NCBI GenBank assembly: GCA_946543025.1
Contig: CAMNLN010000040.1
Span: 1-16,380, forward strand
Direction of reading: 5' to 3'
From: an uncultured Verrucomicrobiota bacterium
GTDB taxonomy: Bacteria; Verrucomicrobiota; Kiritimatiellia; RFP12; UBA1067
Length of the DNA stretch: 16,380 nucleotides
This document shows, piece by piece, positions 1 through 7,921 of the stretch (the first letter of the stretch is position 1; each line of letters starts with the position of its first letter). The notes beneath the pieces were generated by a model that ran no database searches, was not told the origin of the DNA, and worked only from the letters and a program-made list of their open reading frames with translations. Position numbers and translations under genes: made by a program.

Positions 1-2
1 TA

Positions 3-11
3 TGGTACAAT
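3..11 (+). promoter_or_regulatory. Extended -10 promoter, predicted leaderless start of the RmlD-like gene
   Basis: TG at 3-4, one base, then TACAAT at 6-11 form an extended -10 element. Six bases (AGCGCC) separate it from the ATG at 18, so a start site seven bases after the -10 falls on the A of the ATG. There is no Shine-Dalgarno sequence in between. The -35 region lies outside the window. The same TGnTAnnnT pattern with the same 6-nt gap occurs before the gene at 9408, which raises confidence. Leaderless transcription is inferred from spacing only. Confidence 0.6.
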
Positions 12-17
12 AGCGCC

Positions 18-911
18 ATGAAAATTGTCGTGACTGGCGCCACGGGCATGCTCGGGCGCGCCGTGATGGGGCGGTTCGCCGCCGAGGAAGGTTTCGAGGT
101 CGTGGGCCTGTGCCATTCCCGCACGGGCGCGGGGCTGGTGCGGGCTGATCTGGCGGATATCGATGCCGTCGGGCCTCTGATGGACCGGCTCGCGCCGGAT
201 GTCATCGTCCACACGGCGGCCATCCGCAAGCCGGACGAGTTCGCGGCCAACGAGTCCGCCGCCCGCCGGTTGAACGTGGATGCGACGGCCGCGCTCGCGC
301 GCTGGACGGCCGCACACCCTGGCTCGTTCATCGTCTACATGTCCTCGGACTATGCGTTCGACGGCACGAACCCGCCGTACGTCCCCGAGTCGCCCACGCA
401 TCCGATCAACGGCTACGGCGTCTCGAAGGTCGAGGGCGAGGTGGTGGTGCGCGAGGCCGTGGCGGACCGGGCGGCGATCCTGCGCGTACCGATCCTCTGG
501 GGCGACGTGGAGACGCTCGACGAGTCGTCCGTCACCTCCGTCGTGGAGGCGGTGCTTGCGATGCGAGGGGGAGAGGGTGCGCGTGTGTTCGACGACTGGG
601 CCGTCCGCTACCCGACGCATGTGGCCGACGTGGCCGACGTGCTCGCGCAGATCGCCGGACGGCGACTCGCGGGCACATGGCACTGGAGCGGGACGGAGCC
701 GCTCACGAAGTTCGACATGGCGACGGTGACGGCACGCCTCGCGGGCGTCGATCCTGCGCGGCTCGTGCGTAGCGGCGCGCCGGCGAACGGCAGCGAGCCG
801 CGTCCGAAGGACTGCCACCTCGACCGTTCGGCTCTCGAGCGGCTAGGCGTGACGGCGACCGGCCGCCTCTTCGAGCCGACGGTCCGCGGCCTGCTCCGAC
901 GGTTTGCCTGA
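18..911 (+). CDS. RmlD-like NAD(P)-dependent sugar reductase/epimerase (SDR superfamily)
   Basis: This 297-residue protein is an extended short-chain dehydrogenase most like dTDP-4-dehydrorhamnose reductase (RmlD), which makes the last reduction in dTDP-L-rhamnose synthesis. It has the N-terminal Rossmann motif TGATGMLG (6-13), the RmlD-type segment SSDYAFDG (109-116) with the catalytic serine/threonine region, and YGVSK (133-137) as the YxxxK catalytic pair. Length matches RmlD (about 290-300). No rmlA, rmlB or rmlC lies nearby, so the substrate is not fixed by context. The related MAT2B-type proteins and other nucleotide-sugar reductases remain possible. The next gene, an alpha-L-rhamnosidase, starts 18 nt after the stop and is probably co-transcribed, which gives a loose link to rhamnose. 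The ATG is placed directly by the promoter and no upstream sequence is available. Cytoplasmic; no signal peptide. Confidence 0.85.
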   Translation: MKIVVTGATGMLGRAVMGRFAAEEGFEVVGLCHSRTGAGLVRADLADIDAVGPLMDRLAPDVIVHTAAIRKPDEFAANESAARRLNVDATAALARWTAAHPGSFIVYMSSDYAFDGTNPPYVPESPTHPINGYGVSKVEGEVVVREAVADRAAILRVPILWGDVETLDESSVTSVVEAVLAMRGGEGARVFDDWAVRYPTHVADVADVLAQIAGRRLAGTWHWSGTEPLTKFDMATVTARLAGVDPARLVRSGAPANGSEPRPKDCHLDRSALERLGVTATGRLFEPTVRGLLRRFA

Positions 912-912
912 C

Positions 913-920
913 GGAAAGGA
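913..920 (+). promoter_or_regulatory. Ribosome binding site of the GH78 gene
   Basis: GGAAAGGA lies 9 nt before the ATG at 930 and only just past the stop of the preceding gene. It supports the start at 930, where a good signal peptide begins. It also suggests that the rhamnosidase is translated from the mRNA of the upstream reductase gene. No TGnTAnnnT element is seen here. Confidence 0.6.
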
Positions 921-929
921 TACTGTCCG

Positions 930-3260
930 ATGAAAACGAATCTTGTCTCTTGCATGGCGGCGGTCGCGCTTGTGGCGGCCGCGTCCGCCTCCGCGCCGAA
1001 GTTCCAGGCCGCGCTGCCCGTGTGGCCGGAAGGCCGCGCGACGCGCATGAACGACTTCGTGGAGTTCCGCGCGTCCTTCGAGACGAAGGCCGACGAGAAG
1101 CCGATCTTGCGCGTGACCGGCTCGTCCGTGTACCGCATCCGTCTCAACGGCGAGTTCGCGGGCTACGGGCCGGCGCGGGCGGCGAAGGGGTTCTTCCGCG
1201 TGGACGAATGGCCGCTCGCGGCGCGCGAGGGACGGAACGACCTGACGATCGAGGTCTCCGCCTACAACTGCAACAACTACTACATCGCCGAATGGCCGGG
1301 TTTCCTGCAGGCGGAGGTCGTGGCGGGGGACCGCGTGCTGGCGATGACGGGGTGCGACTTTGGCGCCCGGGAGACGCCGCGCGTGACAAGATGCTCGCGC
1401 TACAGCTTCCAGCGCGCGTTCGGCGAGGCGTATCGGCTTGCGCTCGGCTGGAAGGGGGAGCCGCTGACGCTCGCCGTGCAGCCGTCCGTGCCGCTCGTCG
1501 AGCGCATCGCGCCGTTGCCGGACTTTCCCGTGACGAAGCTCGGCGCGCCGATCGCATCGACGAAGGTGCGCCGAAAGGAACAGATCAAGTACCGTCCGAT
1601 CCGCTCGGTGGACCGGCATGAGCCGACGTTCAAGCTCTACGAGGCGGACACGCTGGAGGTCAACGTATGGAAAGAGCTGCAGCACGTGGAGATTCTGCAG
1701 ACGGCGGCGCGCGCGGGGGGCGAGCCCTGCAAAGGGACTTTGCCGGACGGCAACGGGTTTGTCTTCGACGTGGGCTTCAACGAGTCTGGCTTCCCCGGCC
1801 TGACCGTTTCCTGCACGAAGCCGGGGCGGCTCTGGATGGCGTTCGACGAGATCCTGCAGGACGGCAAGGTGAATCCGCTCCGCTACGGCGTGGCGAACGG
1901 CGTCGCGTGGGACCTTCAGCCGGGTCGCTATCGCGTGGAGGCGTTCGAGCCGTACACGTTCCGCTACCTGCACGTGTTCGCGCTGGGCGGCGACTTCCAG
2001 ATCGAGGGCCCGTACGTGCGCGGCTACAAGAACCCGGACGCGAAGAAGGCGACGTTCACGTCCTCCGACCCGGCGCTCGACAAGATCTTCGCGGCGGCGC
2101 GCGAGACGTTCGCGCAGAACGCCGTGGACGTGTTCACGGACTGTCCCAGCCGCGAGCGCGCGGGCTGGCTCTGCGACAGCTTCTTCACGGGTCGGTGCAG
2201 CCTGCTCTTCACGGGCAACACGGACCTCGAGCGCCTGTTCATCCAGAACTACCTCCTGCCGAAATCGTTCCCCGAGCTGCCCGACGGCGCATTGCCCATG
2301 TGCTATCCCGCCGACCATCCCAACCACAACTTCATCCCCAACTGGGCGATGTGGCTCGTGATCGAGATCGACGAGTACCTACGCAGGAGCGGCGACCGCG
2401 CGACGGTGGACGCGATGAAGCCGCGCCTCGTGAAGCTCGTCGACTACCTCAAGACGTTCCGCAACTCCGACGGGCTTCTCGAAAAGCTGCCGGCGTGGGT
2501 GTTCGTGGAGTGGAGCGAGGCGAACAAGCTCGTGCAGGACGTCAACTACCCGTCCAACATGACGTGGGCCGAGGTGCTCGACTGCATGGACCGCCTCTAC
2601 GGCATGCCCGAACTGGCGGCCGAGGCGAGGAAGGTGCGCGAGACGGTGCGGAAGCAGGCGTGGACCGGCCGCTGGTTCTGCGACAACGCGACGCGCCAGA
2701 ACGACGGCACGCTGAAGCTCTCCGGCAAGTGCACCGAGACGTGCCAGTACTACGCGTTCATGTTCAAGACCGCCACGCCAGAGCTGTACCCCGAGCTGTG
2801 GCAGACGCTCCTCGCCGACTTCGGGCCGAAACGCAAGGAGACAAAGAAGCATCCCGAGATCTACTTCTCCAACGCCTTCATCGGCAATTACCTGCGCCTG
2901 GAGCTGCTCTCGCGCGCCGGGCTCGGCCGCCAGCTGCTCGACGAGACGAAGGGTTACTTCTCGTTCATGGCCGAGCGTACGGGAACGCTGTGGGAGAACG
3001 ACACGCCCCACGCGAGCTGCAACCACGGATTTGCGAGCCACGCGGCCGTGTTCTACGTGAGGAACGTGCTGGGCGTCGCCGCCATCGATGCGCGCGCGAA
3101 GACCGTGACGGTGCAGGCGACGGACGTGCCGCTCGATTCCTGCTCCGCCGTCCTGCCCGTGCCGGGGGGCGCGATCTCCTACGGCTGGACGAAAAAGGGC
3201 AGCAAGCCCGAGGAGTCGTTCTCGGCCCCGCCCGGCTGGCGTCTTGTGCGGAAAGATTGA
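930..3260 (+). CDS. Secreted alpha-L-rhamnosidase, glycoside hydrolase family 78
   Basis: This 776-residue protein should release terminal alpha-L-rhamnose from plant polysaccharides (such as rhamnogalacturonan or pectin side chains) or glycosides, outside the cytoplasm. Residues 1-22 form a signal peptide ending in ASA. An N-terminal beta-rich part (roughly 50-370) resembles the rhamnosidase N-terminal domains (VYRIRLNGEFAGYGP). It is followed by an all-alpha catalytic domain. The family hallmark DCPSRERAGWLCD begins at D404. D404, E409 and D416 have the same spacing as the substrate-binding Asp567, Glu572 and Asp579 of the Bacillus sp. GL1 enzyme RhaB as I recall it. E689 in GTLWEND, followed by an SCNHGFASH segment, corresponds to the second catalytic glutamate region. 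The C-terminus is a short beta domain. Substrate specificity cannot be read from sequence. It follows the RmlD-like gene by 18 nt, probably one transcript. Confidence 0.9.
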   Translation: MKTNLVSCMAAVALVAAASASAPKFQAALPVWPEGRATRMNDFVEFRASFETKADEKPILRVTGSSVYRIRLNGEFAGYGPARAAKGFFRVDEWPLAAREGRNDLTIEVSAYNCNNYYIAEWPGFLQAEVVAGDRVLAMTGCDFGARETPRVTRCSRYSFQRAFGEAYRLALGWKGEPLTLAVQPSVPLVERIAPLPDFPVTKLGAPIASTKVRRKEQIKYRPIRSVDRHEPTFKLYEADTLEVNVWKELQHVEILQTAARAGGEPCKGTLPDGNGFVFDVGFNESGFPGLTVSCTKPGRLWMAFDEILQDGKVNPLRYGVANGVAWDLQPGRYRVEAFEPYTFRYLHVFALGGDFQIEGPYVRGYKNPDAKKATFTSSDPALDKIFAAARETFAQNAVDVFTDCPSRERAGWLCDSFFTGRCSLLFTGNTDLERLFIQNYLLPKSFPELPDGALPMCYPADHPNHNFIPNWAMWLVIEIDEYLRRSGDRATVDAMKPRLVKLVDYLKTFRNSDGLLEKLPAWVFVEWSEANKLVQDVNYPSNMTWAEVLDCMDRLYGMPELAAEARKVRETVRKQAWTGRWFCDNATRQNDGTLKLSGKCTETCQYYAFMFKTATPELYPELWQTLLADFGPKRKETKKHPEIYFSNAFIGNYLRLELLSRAGLGRQLLDETKGYFSFMAERTGTLWENDTPHASCNHGFASHAAVFYVRNVLGVAAIDARAKTVTVQATDVPLDSCSAVLPVPGGAISYGWTKKGSKPEESFSAPPGWRLVRKD

Positions 3261-3265
3261 CGGCC

Positions 3266-3294
3266 TTGCGTCCGGGCGGCGGTTTTGCTATCCT
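3266..3294 (+). promoter_or_regulatory. Promoter of the surA-rsmA-thiG-apbE operon, predicted leaderless
   Basis: A -35-like TTGCGT (3266-3271) is followed after exactly 17 nt by an extended -10 with TG at 3286-3287 and TATCCT at 3289-3294. Seven bases (TTCCGCC) then lead to the ATG at 3302, with no Shine-Dalgarno sequence. The predicted start site is therefore on or one base before the start codon. The promoter fills the short gap after the rhamnosidase stop, so it begins a new transcription unit. Confidence 0.65.
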
Positions 3295-3301
3295 TTCCGC
3301 C

Positions 3302-4270
3302 ATGAAAACAGCATTTCTTTTCGTCTCCGCCGCCCTGGTGGGAACGCTTGGCGCCGCCACGCTCGACGGCCTGGCCGCCAAGGTCAACGACGTTGTCATC
3401 ACGGTCGGCGACGTGATGGCCGACATCCAGCGCAATCCGCGCCTGCGCGGCCATTTCGCGGCGAGCAAGGCCACGGACGCCGCCACGCTCTACTCTGAGA
3501 CGCTGGAGATGCTGATCGACCGCAAGCTGATCCTTCAGGCTGCCGCCGAGAAGAAGATGGAAATGCAGGAATGGGTGGTGGACAACCGCATCCGCGAGAT
3601 CGTCAAGGACGGGTTCGACGGCGACATGAACAAGCTCACCGCCACGCTCGCACAGTCGAAGGTGGCCCTCACGGACTGGCGCAACGCGATCCGCGACGAC
3701 ATGATCATCCAGGCCATGCGCTACCAGCTGATCGAGAAGAATCTCCAGGCGACGCCGCTTGCGATGCGGAAGGAATACAAGGAACACCGCGCGCGCTACA
3801 TGACGGAGGCCAAGACGACCGTCAGCGTGATCCTGTTGCGCCCGCCGCGCGATGGCGACAAGGAGACGCCATCCGTCACGACGCGCGGCGAGGAGATCAT
3901 CGCGCGCCTTGAGAAAGGCGAAGACTTTGCCGACCTGGCCCGCCGCTACTCGTCGGATTCGCACGCGAAGGACGGCGGGCAGTGGAAGGACGTCAAGCCG
4001 GAGGAGGCGTTTCGCCCGGAGATCGCGGCGGCGATCGCGAAGCTGAAGGTGGGCGAGTTCTCCACGCTCGTCAACCTCGACGGCTGGGGGTTCATCGTCC
4101 GCAAGGACGAGGAGACGGTCGGCAAGCAGCTTTCCTTCGCGGAGGCGTACGACGCGATCGCCCGCAACGTGAAGAACGACGCCGCGAAGGCCGAGTACGA
4201 CGCCTGGATGAAGCGTCTGCGCGCACAGGCGTTCGTGAAGAAGTATCCGATGCCGGAAGACATGAAGTGA
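3302..4270 (+). CDS. SurA-like periplasmic chaperone / parvulin-type peptidyl-prolyl isomerase
   Basis: This 322-residue exported protein should catalyse cis-trans proline isomerisation and hold unfolded envelope proteins. A signal peptide covers about residues 1-18 (hydrophobic run, cleavage near GA|AT). Residues 20-150 look like a SurA N-terminal helical domain, starting with the typical AAKVNDVVITVGDV segment and a LIDRKLILQAA helix. Residues 171-268 form one parvulin domain, with the signatures GEDFADLARRYSSDS, KDGGQW and KVGEFS...GWGFIVRKD. A helical tail follows. E. coli SurA has two parvulin domains and is about 430 residues; this one has only one, as in PrsA/PpiC-like proteins. The start at 3302 is fixed by the promoter and signal peptide; longer reading in the same frame upstream is a shadow of the rhamnosidase gene. 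SurA next to rsmA is also seen in enterobacteria (surA-pdxA-rsmA), although here the genes abut directly. Confidence 0.88.
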   Translation: MKTAFLFVSAALVGTLGAATLDGLAAKVNDVVITVGDVMADIQRNPRLRGHFAASKATDAATLYSETLEMLIDRKLILQAAAEKKMEMQEWVVDNRIREIVKDGFDGDMNKLTATLAQSKVALTDWRNAIRDDMIIQAMRYQLIEKNLQATPLAMRKEYKEHRARYMTEAKTTVSVILLRPPRDGDKETPSVTTRGEEIIARLEKGEDFADLARRYSSDSHAKDGGQWKDVKPEEAFRPEIAAAIAKLKVGEFSTLVNLDGWGFIVRKDEETVGKQLSFAEAYDAIARNVKNDAAKAEYDAWMKRLRAQAFVKKYPMPEDMK

Positions 4271-5079
4271 ACCTTACGAGTCCCAGCCAGGTCAAGGCGT
4301 GGTGCATCGGGAACGGCTTCCATCCGAACCGGACGCTCGGGCAGAATTTCCTGATCGACAGGAACGCGCTTGACGCCATCCTCGACGCGACTGGCCTTGA
4401 TGCGCCCGCGCGCGTGCTGGAGATCGGCCCCGGCCTCGGCGTCCTGACTGAAGGCCTGCTCATGCGCGGCCACGCGGTGACGGCCATCGAGAAGGATCCC
4501 GTCCTGGCCGACCGGCTGGCGGGCGCGCTCGGCTCGCCGCCCGGCCTCACCGTCCTGAAGGGCGACGCGCTCGATCTCATCAAGGAGGGCGCGTGCGACG
4601 GTTTCCCTGCGCTCGTCTCGAATCTGCCTTACCAGGCTGGCACGCGCATCTTGCTGGAGCTGATCCGGCGCGTGCCGTCGATTCCGGAGACGATGACGGT
4701 GCTGGTGCAGACGGAGGTGGCGGAGCGGCTCGCGGCCGGTCCAGGCTCGAAGACGCGCGGGCTGGCGGGCGTCTGGATGCAGCTGGACTACGACGTGGCG
4801 CTCGTGCGGCCCGTGAAGGCCAGCTGCTTCTGGCCGCGCCCCGAGATCGGCTCCATGGTGGTGCGGCTGACGCGCCACCATCGCAACGACGCGCTTCCCG
4901 CCGCCGTGCGCGACATGCTGCGCGGCCTCGCCAAGCAGGCGTTCGAGCATCGGCGCAAGCAGCTGGGCACGGTGTTCAAGGGCGTGGTGGAGTCCACGGC
5001 GCGGGCGGAGGATCTTTCGAACGACGACTGGCTGGGCCTCGCGGAGGCGCTGGCAAACGAAAAGAAGGTAGAACAATGA
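4267..5079 (+). CDS. rsmA: 16S rRNA (adenine1518-N6/adenine1519-N6)-dimethyltransferase
   Basis: This 270-residue protein (KsgA/RsmA) uses S-adenosylmethionine to dimethylate two adjacent adenines in the 3'-terminal hairpin of 16S rRNA late in small-subunit assembly. Visible motifs are LGQNFLID (24-31), SAM motif I EIGPGLG (52-58), the acidic ribose contact E75, D100 in KGDALDL, catalytic motif NLPY (119-122) and the F-x-P-x-P segment around 188-192 (FWPRPEIGS). The start is taken as the GTG at 4267, which overlaps the TGA of the surA-like gene as GTGA; GGAAG at 4255-4259 sits 7 nt before it. The resulting N-terminus (SPSQVKAWCIGNGFHPNRTLGQNFLID) matches the usual RsmA N-terminus. Translational coupling to the upstream gene is likely. 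Confidence 0.95.
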   Translation: MNLTSPSQVKAWCIGNGFHPNRTLGQNFLIDRNALDAILDATGLDAPARVLEIGPGLGVLTEGLLMRGHAVTAIEKDPVLADRLAGALGSPPGLTVLKGDALDLIKEGACDGFPALVSNLPYQAGTRILLELIRRVPSIPETMTVLVQTEVAERLAAGPGSKTRGLAGVWMQLDYDVALVRPVKASCFWPRPEIGSMVVRLTRHHRNDALPAAVRDMLRGLAKQAFEHRRKQLGTVFKGVVESTARAEDLSNDDWLGLAEALANEKKVEQ

Positions 5080-5840
5080 AGGAACTGGTAATCGGCGGCC
5101 GGAAGTTCACGAGCCGCTTTTTCCTCGGAACGGGCAAGTTCGCCTCGTCCGACCAGCTGAAGGCCGCGCTCGCGGCCAGCGGGACGGAGCTTGTGACGAC
5201 GGCGCTCACGCGCGTCCACGAAGGCGACGCCGCGCACGACGACATCCTCAAGGCGATCGACCGCACGAAGGTGGAGGTGATGCTGAACACCTCCGGCGCA
5301 CGAAACGCGGACGAGGCCATTCGCATCGCGCTCCTCGGCGAGGCTGCGGGATTCAAGTGGATCAAGCTGGAGATCCATCCCGACGCGCGCTATCTGCTGC
5401 CCGACCCCATCGAGACGCTGAAGGCCGTGGAGGCGTGCGCGAAGAGGGGGCTTGTGACGCTGCCCTACATCAACGCGGACCCGGTGCTCGCGCGGCGGTG
5501 CGAGGAGGCGGGCGCGGCGGCGGTGATGCCGCTCGGCTCGCCCATCGGCTCCAACCGCGGCATCCGTACGCGCGACATGATTGAGATCATCGTCGAGCAG
5601 AGCCACGTGCCCGTGGTGGTGGACGCCGGCATCGGCCTGCCGTCCCACGCCGCCGAGGCGATCGAGCTGGGCGCGGACGCTGTGCTCGCGAACACGGCCG
5701 TGGCGGCGGCGGACGATCCCGTCAAGATGGCGGAGGCGTTCAAGCTCGCCGTGCGCGGCGCCGAGCTGGCGCTCCAGGCCGGGCCTCCCGCCGCCGGACG
5801 CTTCGCGGCGGCCACCAGCCCACTCGATATCTTCAAGTGA
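5076..5840 (+). CDS. thiG: Thiazole synthase ThiG
   Basis: This 254-residue TIM-barrel enzyme builds the thiazole phosphate of thiamine from 1-deoxy-D-xylulose 5-phosphate, dehydroglycine and ThiS-thiocarboxylate. The sequence is ThiG from end to end: RFFLGTGKF near the N-terminus, VMLNTSGARNADEAI, K97 in FKWIKLEIHPD (the Schiff-base lysine, Lys96 in B. subtilis), AAVMPLGSPIGSNRGI, VVVDAGIGLPSHAAEAIELG and LANTAVAAADDPVKMA. The length is normal. The ATG overlaps the rsmA stop as ATGA. Its partners ThiS, ThiF and ThiH/ThiO are not in the window and must be supplied from elsewhere. The phosphate-binding loop reads IGSNRGI where IGSGxGI is more usual. Confidence 0.95.
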   Translation: MKELVIGGRKFTSRFFLGTGKFASSDQLKAALAASGTELVTTALTRVHEGDAAHDDILKAIDRTKVEVMLNTSGARNADEAIRIALLGEAAGFKWIKLEIHPDARYLLPDPIETLKAVEACAKRGLVTLPYINADPVLARRCEEAGAAAVMPLGSPIGSNRGIRTRDMIEIIVEQSHVPVVVDAGIGLPSHAAEAIELGADAVLANTAVAAADDPVKMAEAFKLAVRGAELALQAGPPAAGRFAAATSPLDIFK

Positions 5841-6784
5841 ATAAAACCGTCGTCCAGTCTCTAGCGGTCGTCGCGTTTGCGGCGGCGGGCACGGCAGCGT
5901 TCATGCTGCGGCCTTCCGACCCTGTCCGTACGCGTGACGAATGGCCGACGATGGGGACCGTCGCCGGACTCACGTTTCGAGGCGAGGCTCCGCGGCGCGA
6001 CGCGATCCGCGGGCTGGTGCAGGCCCGCTACGAGCGGTTGGAAAGCCTGCTCTCCGCCTGGAACCCCGATTCGGAACTGAGCCGGCTTTCGCGGGAAGGG
6101 GGCACGAACTGGATCGCGCGCGTCTCGCCGGAGACGGCGGACTGCTATCGCATGGCGCTGACGCTCGCCGAACGTTCGGGATGCGCGTTCAACCCGTGGG
6201 TCGGAGCGAAGCTGCGCGAGCTGGGCTTCAGCCACGGGCGGCATTTCGCCGACTTCGACCTGGGGGCGGTCGCGAAAGGATTTGCGGTGGACGCCGCGTG
6301 GAAGGCCGTGACGCGCGCGTTCGGAACCTCCGATCTCCTCATCGACCTCGGCGGCAACCTGCGCGTGGTGGGCGGCGCGTGGCGCACGGGGATCCGCAAC
6401 CCGTTCGGGCCGGATTACGCCGCGACGGTCGTCCTGACGAACGGCGAGGCCGTCGCCACGAGCGGCAACTACGAGCGATTCGTGGAGAAGAACGGCGTTC
6501 GTTATTCGCATATCCTCGACGGACGCACGGGCGAGCCGACGACCGGCATCGCGGGGGTGACGGTGATCGCGTCGGCGGCGGCGCTGGCGGACGGGCTTTC
6601 CACGACGCTCTTCGTGCTCGGGCCAGAAGAGGGGATGCGTTTCATCGACAGGTGGCATCCCGGCATCGCGGCCCTGTGGATTCCGGATTCTCCCGACGCG
6701 CCGGCAATCCTTGCTTCGGCGGCGATGGCCGCACGCCTCGCTGACGCGGCCTTTCCCGTCCGGCGTGTCGGGGGCTTGCGGTAA
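5837..6784 (+). CDS. apbE: FAD:protein FMN transferase (ApbE family), membrane-anchored
   Basis: This 315-residue protein should use FAD to attach FMN covalently to a threonine/serine of partner proteins, classically Nqr/Rnf subunits, on the outer face of the inner membrane. Residues 6-23 form a signal anchor or signal peptide. There is no lipobox cysteine, although many ApbE proteins are lipoproteins. Family motifs are MGT (39-41), SAWNPDSELSRL (73-84), DLGAVAKGFAVD (141-152), ATSGNYERF (207-215), HILDGRTGEP (225-234) and DGLSTTLFVLG (252-262), the last holding the Mg2+ ligand region. The start is the GTG at 5837, overlapping the thiG stop as GTGA; it gives a complete signal segment. ApbE was first linked to thiamine synthesis genetically, so coupling to thiG is notable, but no Nqr/Rnf target is present in the window. 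Confidence 0.92.
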   Translation: MNKTVVQSLAVVAFAAAGTAAFMLRPSDPVRTRDEWPTMGTVAGLTFRGEAPRRDAIRGLVQARYERLESLLSAWNPDSELSRLSREGGTNWIARVSPETADCYRMALTLAERSGCAFNPWVGAKLRELGFSHGRHFADFDLGAVAKGFAVDAAWKAVTRAFGTSDLLIDLGGNLRVVGGAWRTGIRNPFGPDYAATVVLTNGEAVATSGNYERFVEKNGVRYSHILDGRTGEPTTGIAGVTVIASAAALADGLSTTLFVLGPEEGMRFIDRWHPGIAALWIPDSPDAPAILASAAMAARLADAAFPVRRVGGLR

Positions 6785-6805
6785 TCGGGTGAAGTGTGAT
6801 AGACT
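6776..6805 (+). promoter_or_regulatory. Promoter of the galM-like / beta-CASP gene pair
   Basis: TTGCGG (6776-6781) is followed after 18 nt by an extended -10 with TG at 6797-6798 and TAGACT at 6800-6805. The -35 overlaps the apbE stop codon. The predicted start site near 6812 leaves a leader of about 39 nt to the ATG at 6851. That leader carries a purine-rich AAAAGGAAA just upstream of the start as a plausible ribosome site. Confidence 0.55.
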
Positions 6806-6850
6806 TCACTTGTTCGCTCGAACCATTTCAACCAGAAAAGGAAACTGATC

Positions 6851-7906
6851 ATGAAGACAAGCATCGAATCGAAGCCGTGGGGAACGTTTGAAGGGCGCGA
6901 GGTGCGCCTGTGGCGTCTCGTGAACGCCAACGGCGTGGAACTTCATTTCTCCGATTACGGCGGCCGCCTCGTGAAGGCGATCGTGCCGGACCGCGACGGC
7001 AAGCTCGACAACGTGACGCTCGGCTGGAACACGCTCGACGAGTACGTGGTGGAGCATGGCGGCACCTATTACGGCGCGCTCGTGGGCCGCTACGGCAACC
7101 GCATCCGCGACGGCAAGTTCACGCTGGACGGCAAGGAATACGTCCTGGAATGCACGAACGCGCCCGCCGGCATCCCGTGCGCCCTGCACGGCGGTACGCG
7201 CGGCTTCGCCCTGCGCTGCTGGGACGTGGTGGAAGAGATCTGCACGGACGACAAGGTCGGCCTCGTGATGGAAATCACGTCGCCCGACGGCGAAGGCGGC
7301 TATCCCGGCAACGTGAAGGTGCGCGCCACGCTCACGCTCGACAACGCGAACGTCTGGCGCATCGGCTGGGAGGCGACGACCGACCGGACGACGCCGATCT
7401 CCCTCACCGAGCACGCCTACTGGAACCTGAACGGCGCGGCGAGCGGCACCACCATCCTCGACCATACGATGCAGATCAGTGCCGACAACTTCACGCCATA
7501 CAACCCGGGCATGATTCCCACAGGCGAGCTTCGCCCGGTGGCCGACACGCCGTTCGACTTCCGCCAGCCGCACACGATCGGCGAGCGCCACGACGCGGAC
7601 GACGACTGCCTGAAATACGGCGCGGGCTACGACATCAACTGGGCGGTGAACGGCTGGGACGGCACGACGCTCCGCCACGCCTGCACGCTCGCCTCGGCGG
7701 CGACGGGCCGCAAGCTGGAAGTGTGGACCACCGAACCCGGCATGCAGGTTTACGACGGCTACTACCTGCCGGCCCGCAACACGGGCGTGGCGCTCGAGAC
7801 GCAGCACTTCCCGGATTCGCCGAACAAGCCGGAGTTCCCCACCACGCTTGTCCAGCCGGGCCAGACGCTCCGCACGGCGACGGAATACCGTTTCATGGTC
7901 GGCTAA
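6851..7906 (+). CDS. galM: Aldose 1-epimerase (galactose mutarotase family)
   Basis: This 351-residue protein should interconvert alpha and beta anomers of aldoses (glucose, galactose and perhaps others), feeding sugars released by the window's hydrolases into metabolism. GalM motifs are all visible: GRYGNRIRDG after residue 75, ALHGG with H113, LTEHAYWNLNG with H188 as the catalytic acid, and the base E316 in ALETQHFPDSPN. The C-terminal FPTTLVQPGQTLRTATEYRF is also typical. No signal peptide is seen, so it is cytoplasmic, unlike the neighbouring hydrolases. The start is supported by the purine-rich AAAAGGAAA upstream and by the family length. The following beta-CASP gene begins 15 nt after its stop without an obvious promoter, so the two are probably co-transcribed. 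Exact sugar preference is not known. Confidence 0.93.
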   Translation: MKTSIESKPWGTFEGREVRLWRLVNANGVELHFSDYGGRLVKAIVPDRDGKLDNVTLGWNTLDEYVVEHGGTYYGALVGRYGNRIRDGKFTLDGKEYVLECTNAPAGIPCALHGGTRGFALRCWDVVEEICTDDKVGLVMEITSPDGEGGYPGNVKVRATLTLDNANVWRIGWEATTDRTTPISLTEHAYWNLNGAASGTTILDHTMQISADNFTPYNPGMIPTGELRPVADTPFDFRQPHTIGERHDADDDCLKYGAGYDINWAVNGWDGTTLRHACTLASAATGRKLEVWTTEPGMQVYDGYYLPARNTGVALETQHFPDSPNKPEFPTTLVQPGQTLRTATEYRFMVG

Positions 7907-7921
7907 ACCGGTCGAGGCAAA

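Noticed and set aside
920..926. GATACTGT just before the GH78 start as a possible -10
   Set aside because: No TG extension and no -35 at the right distance; GGAAAGGA and the 18-nt gap fit a co-transcribed gene better.
843..2327. Long - strand open frame (494 codons) opposite the rhamnosidase gene
   Set aside because: It lies antisense to a clear GH78 gene, and its Arg/His/Ala/Val-rich composition is what GC-rich codon-position bias yields on the opposite strand. No recognisable domain or ribosome site.
3261..3288. Possible terminator after the rhamnosidase gene (GC-rich run followed by GGTTTTGC)
   Set aside because: No convincing stem can be paired, and the T's belong to the promoter of the next operon.
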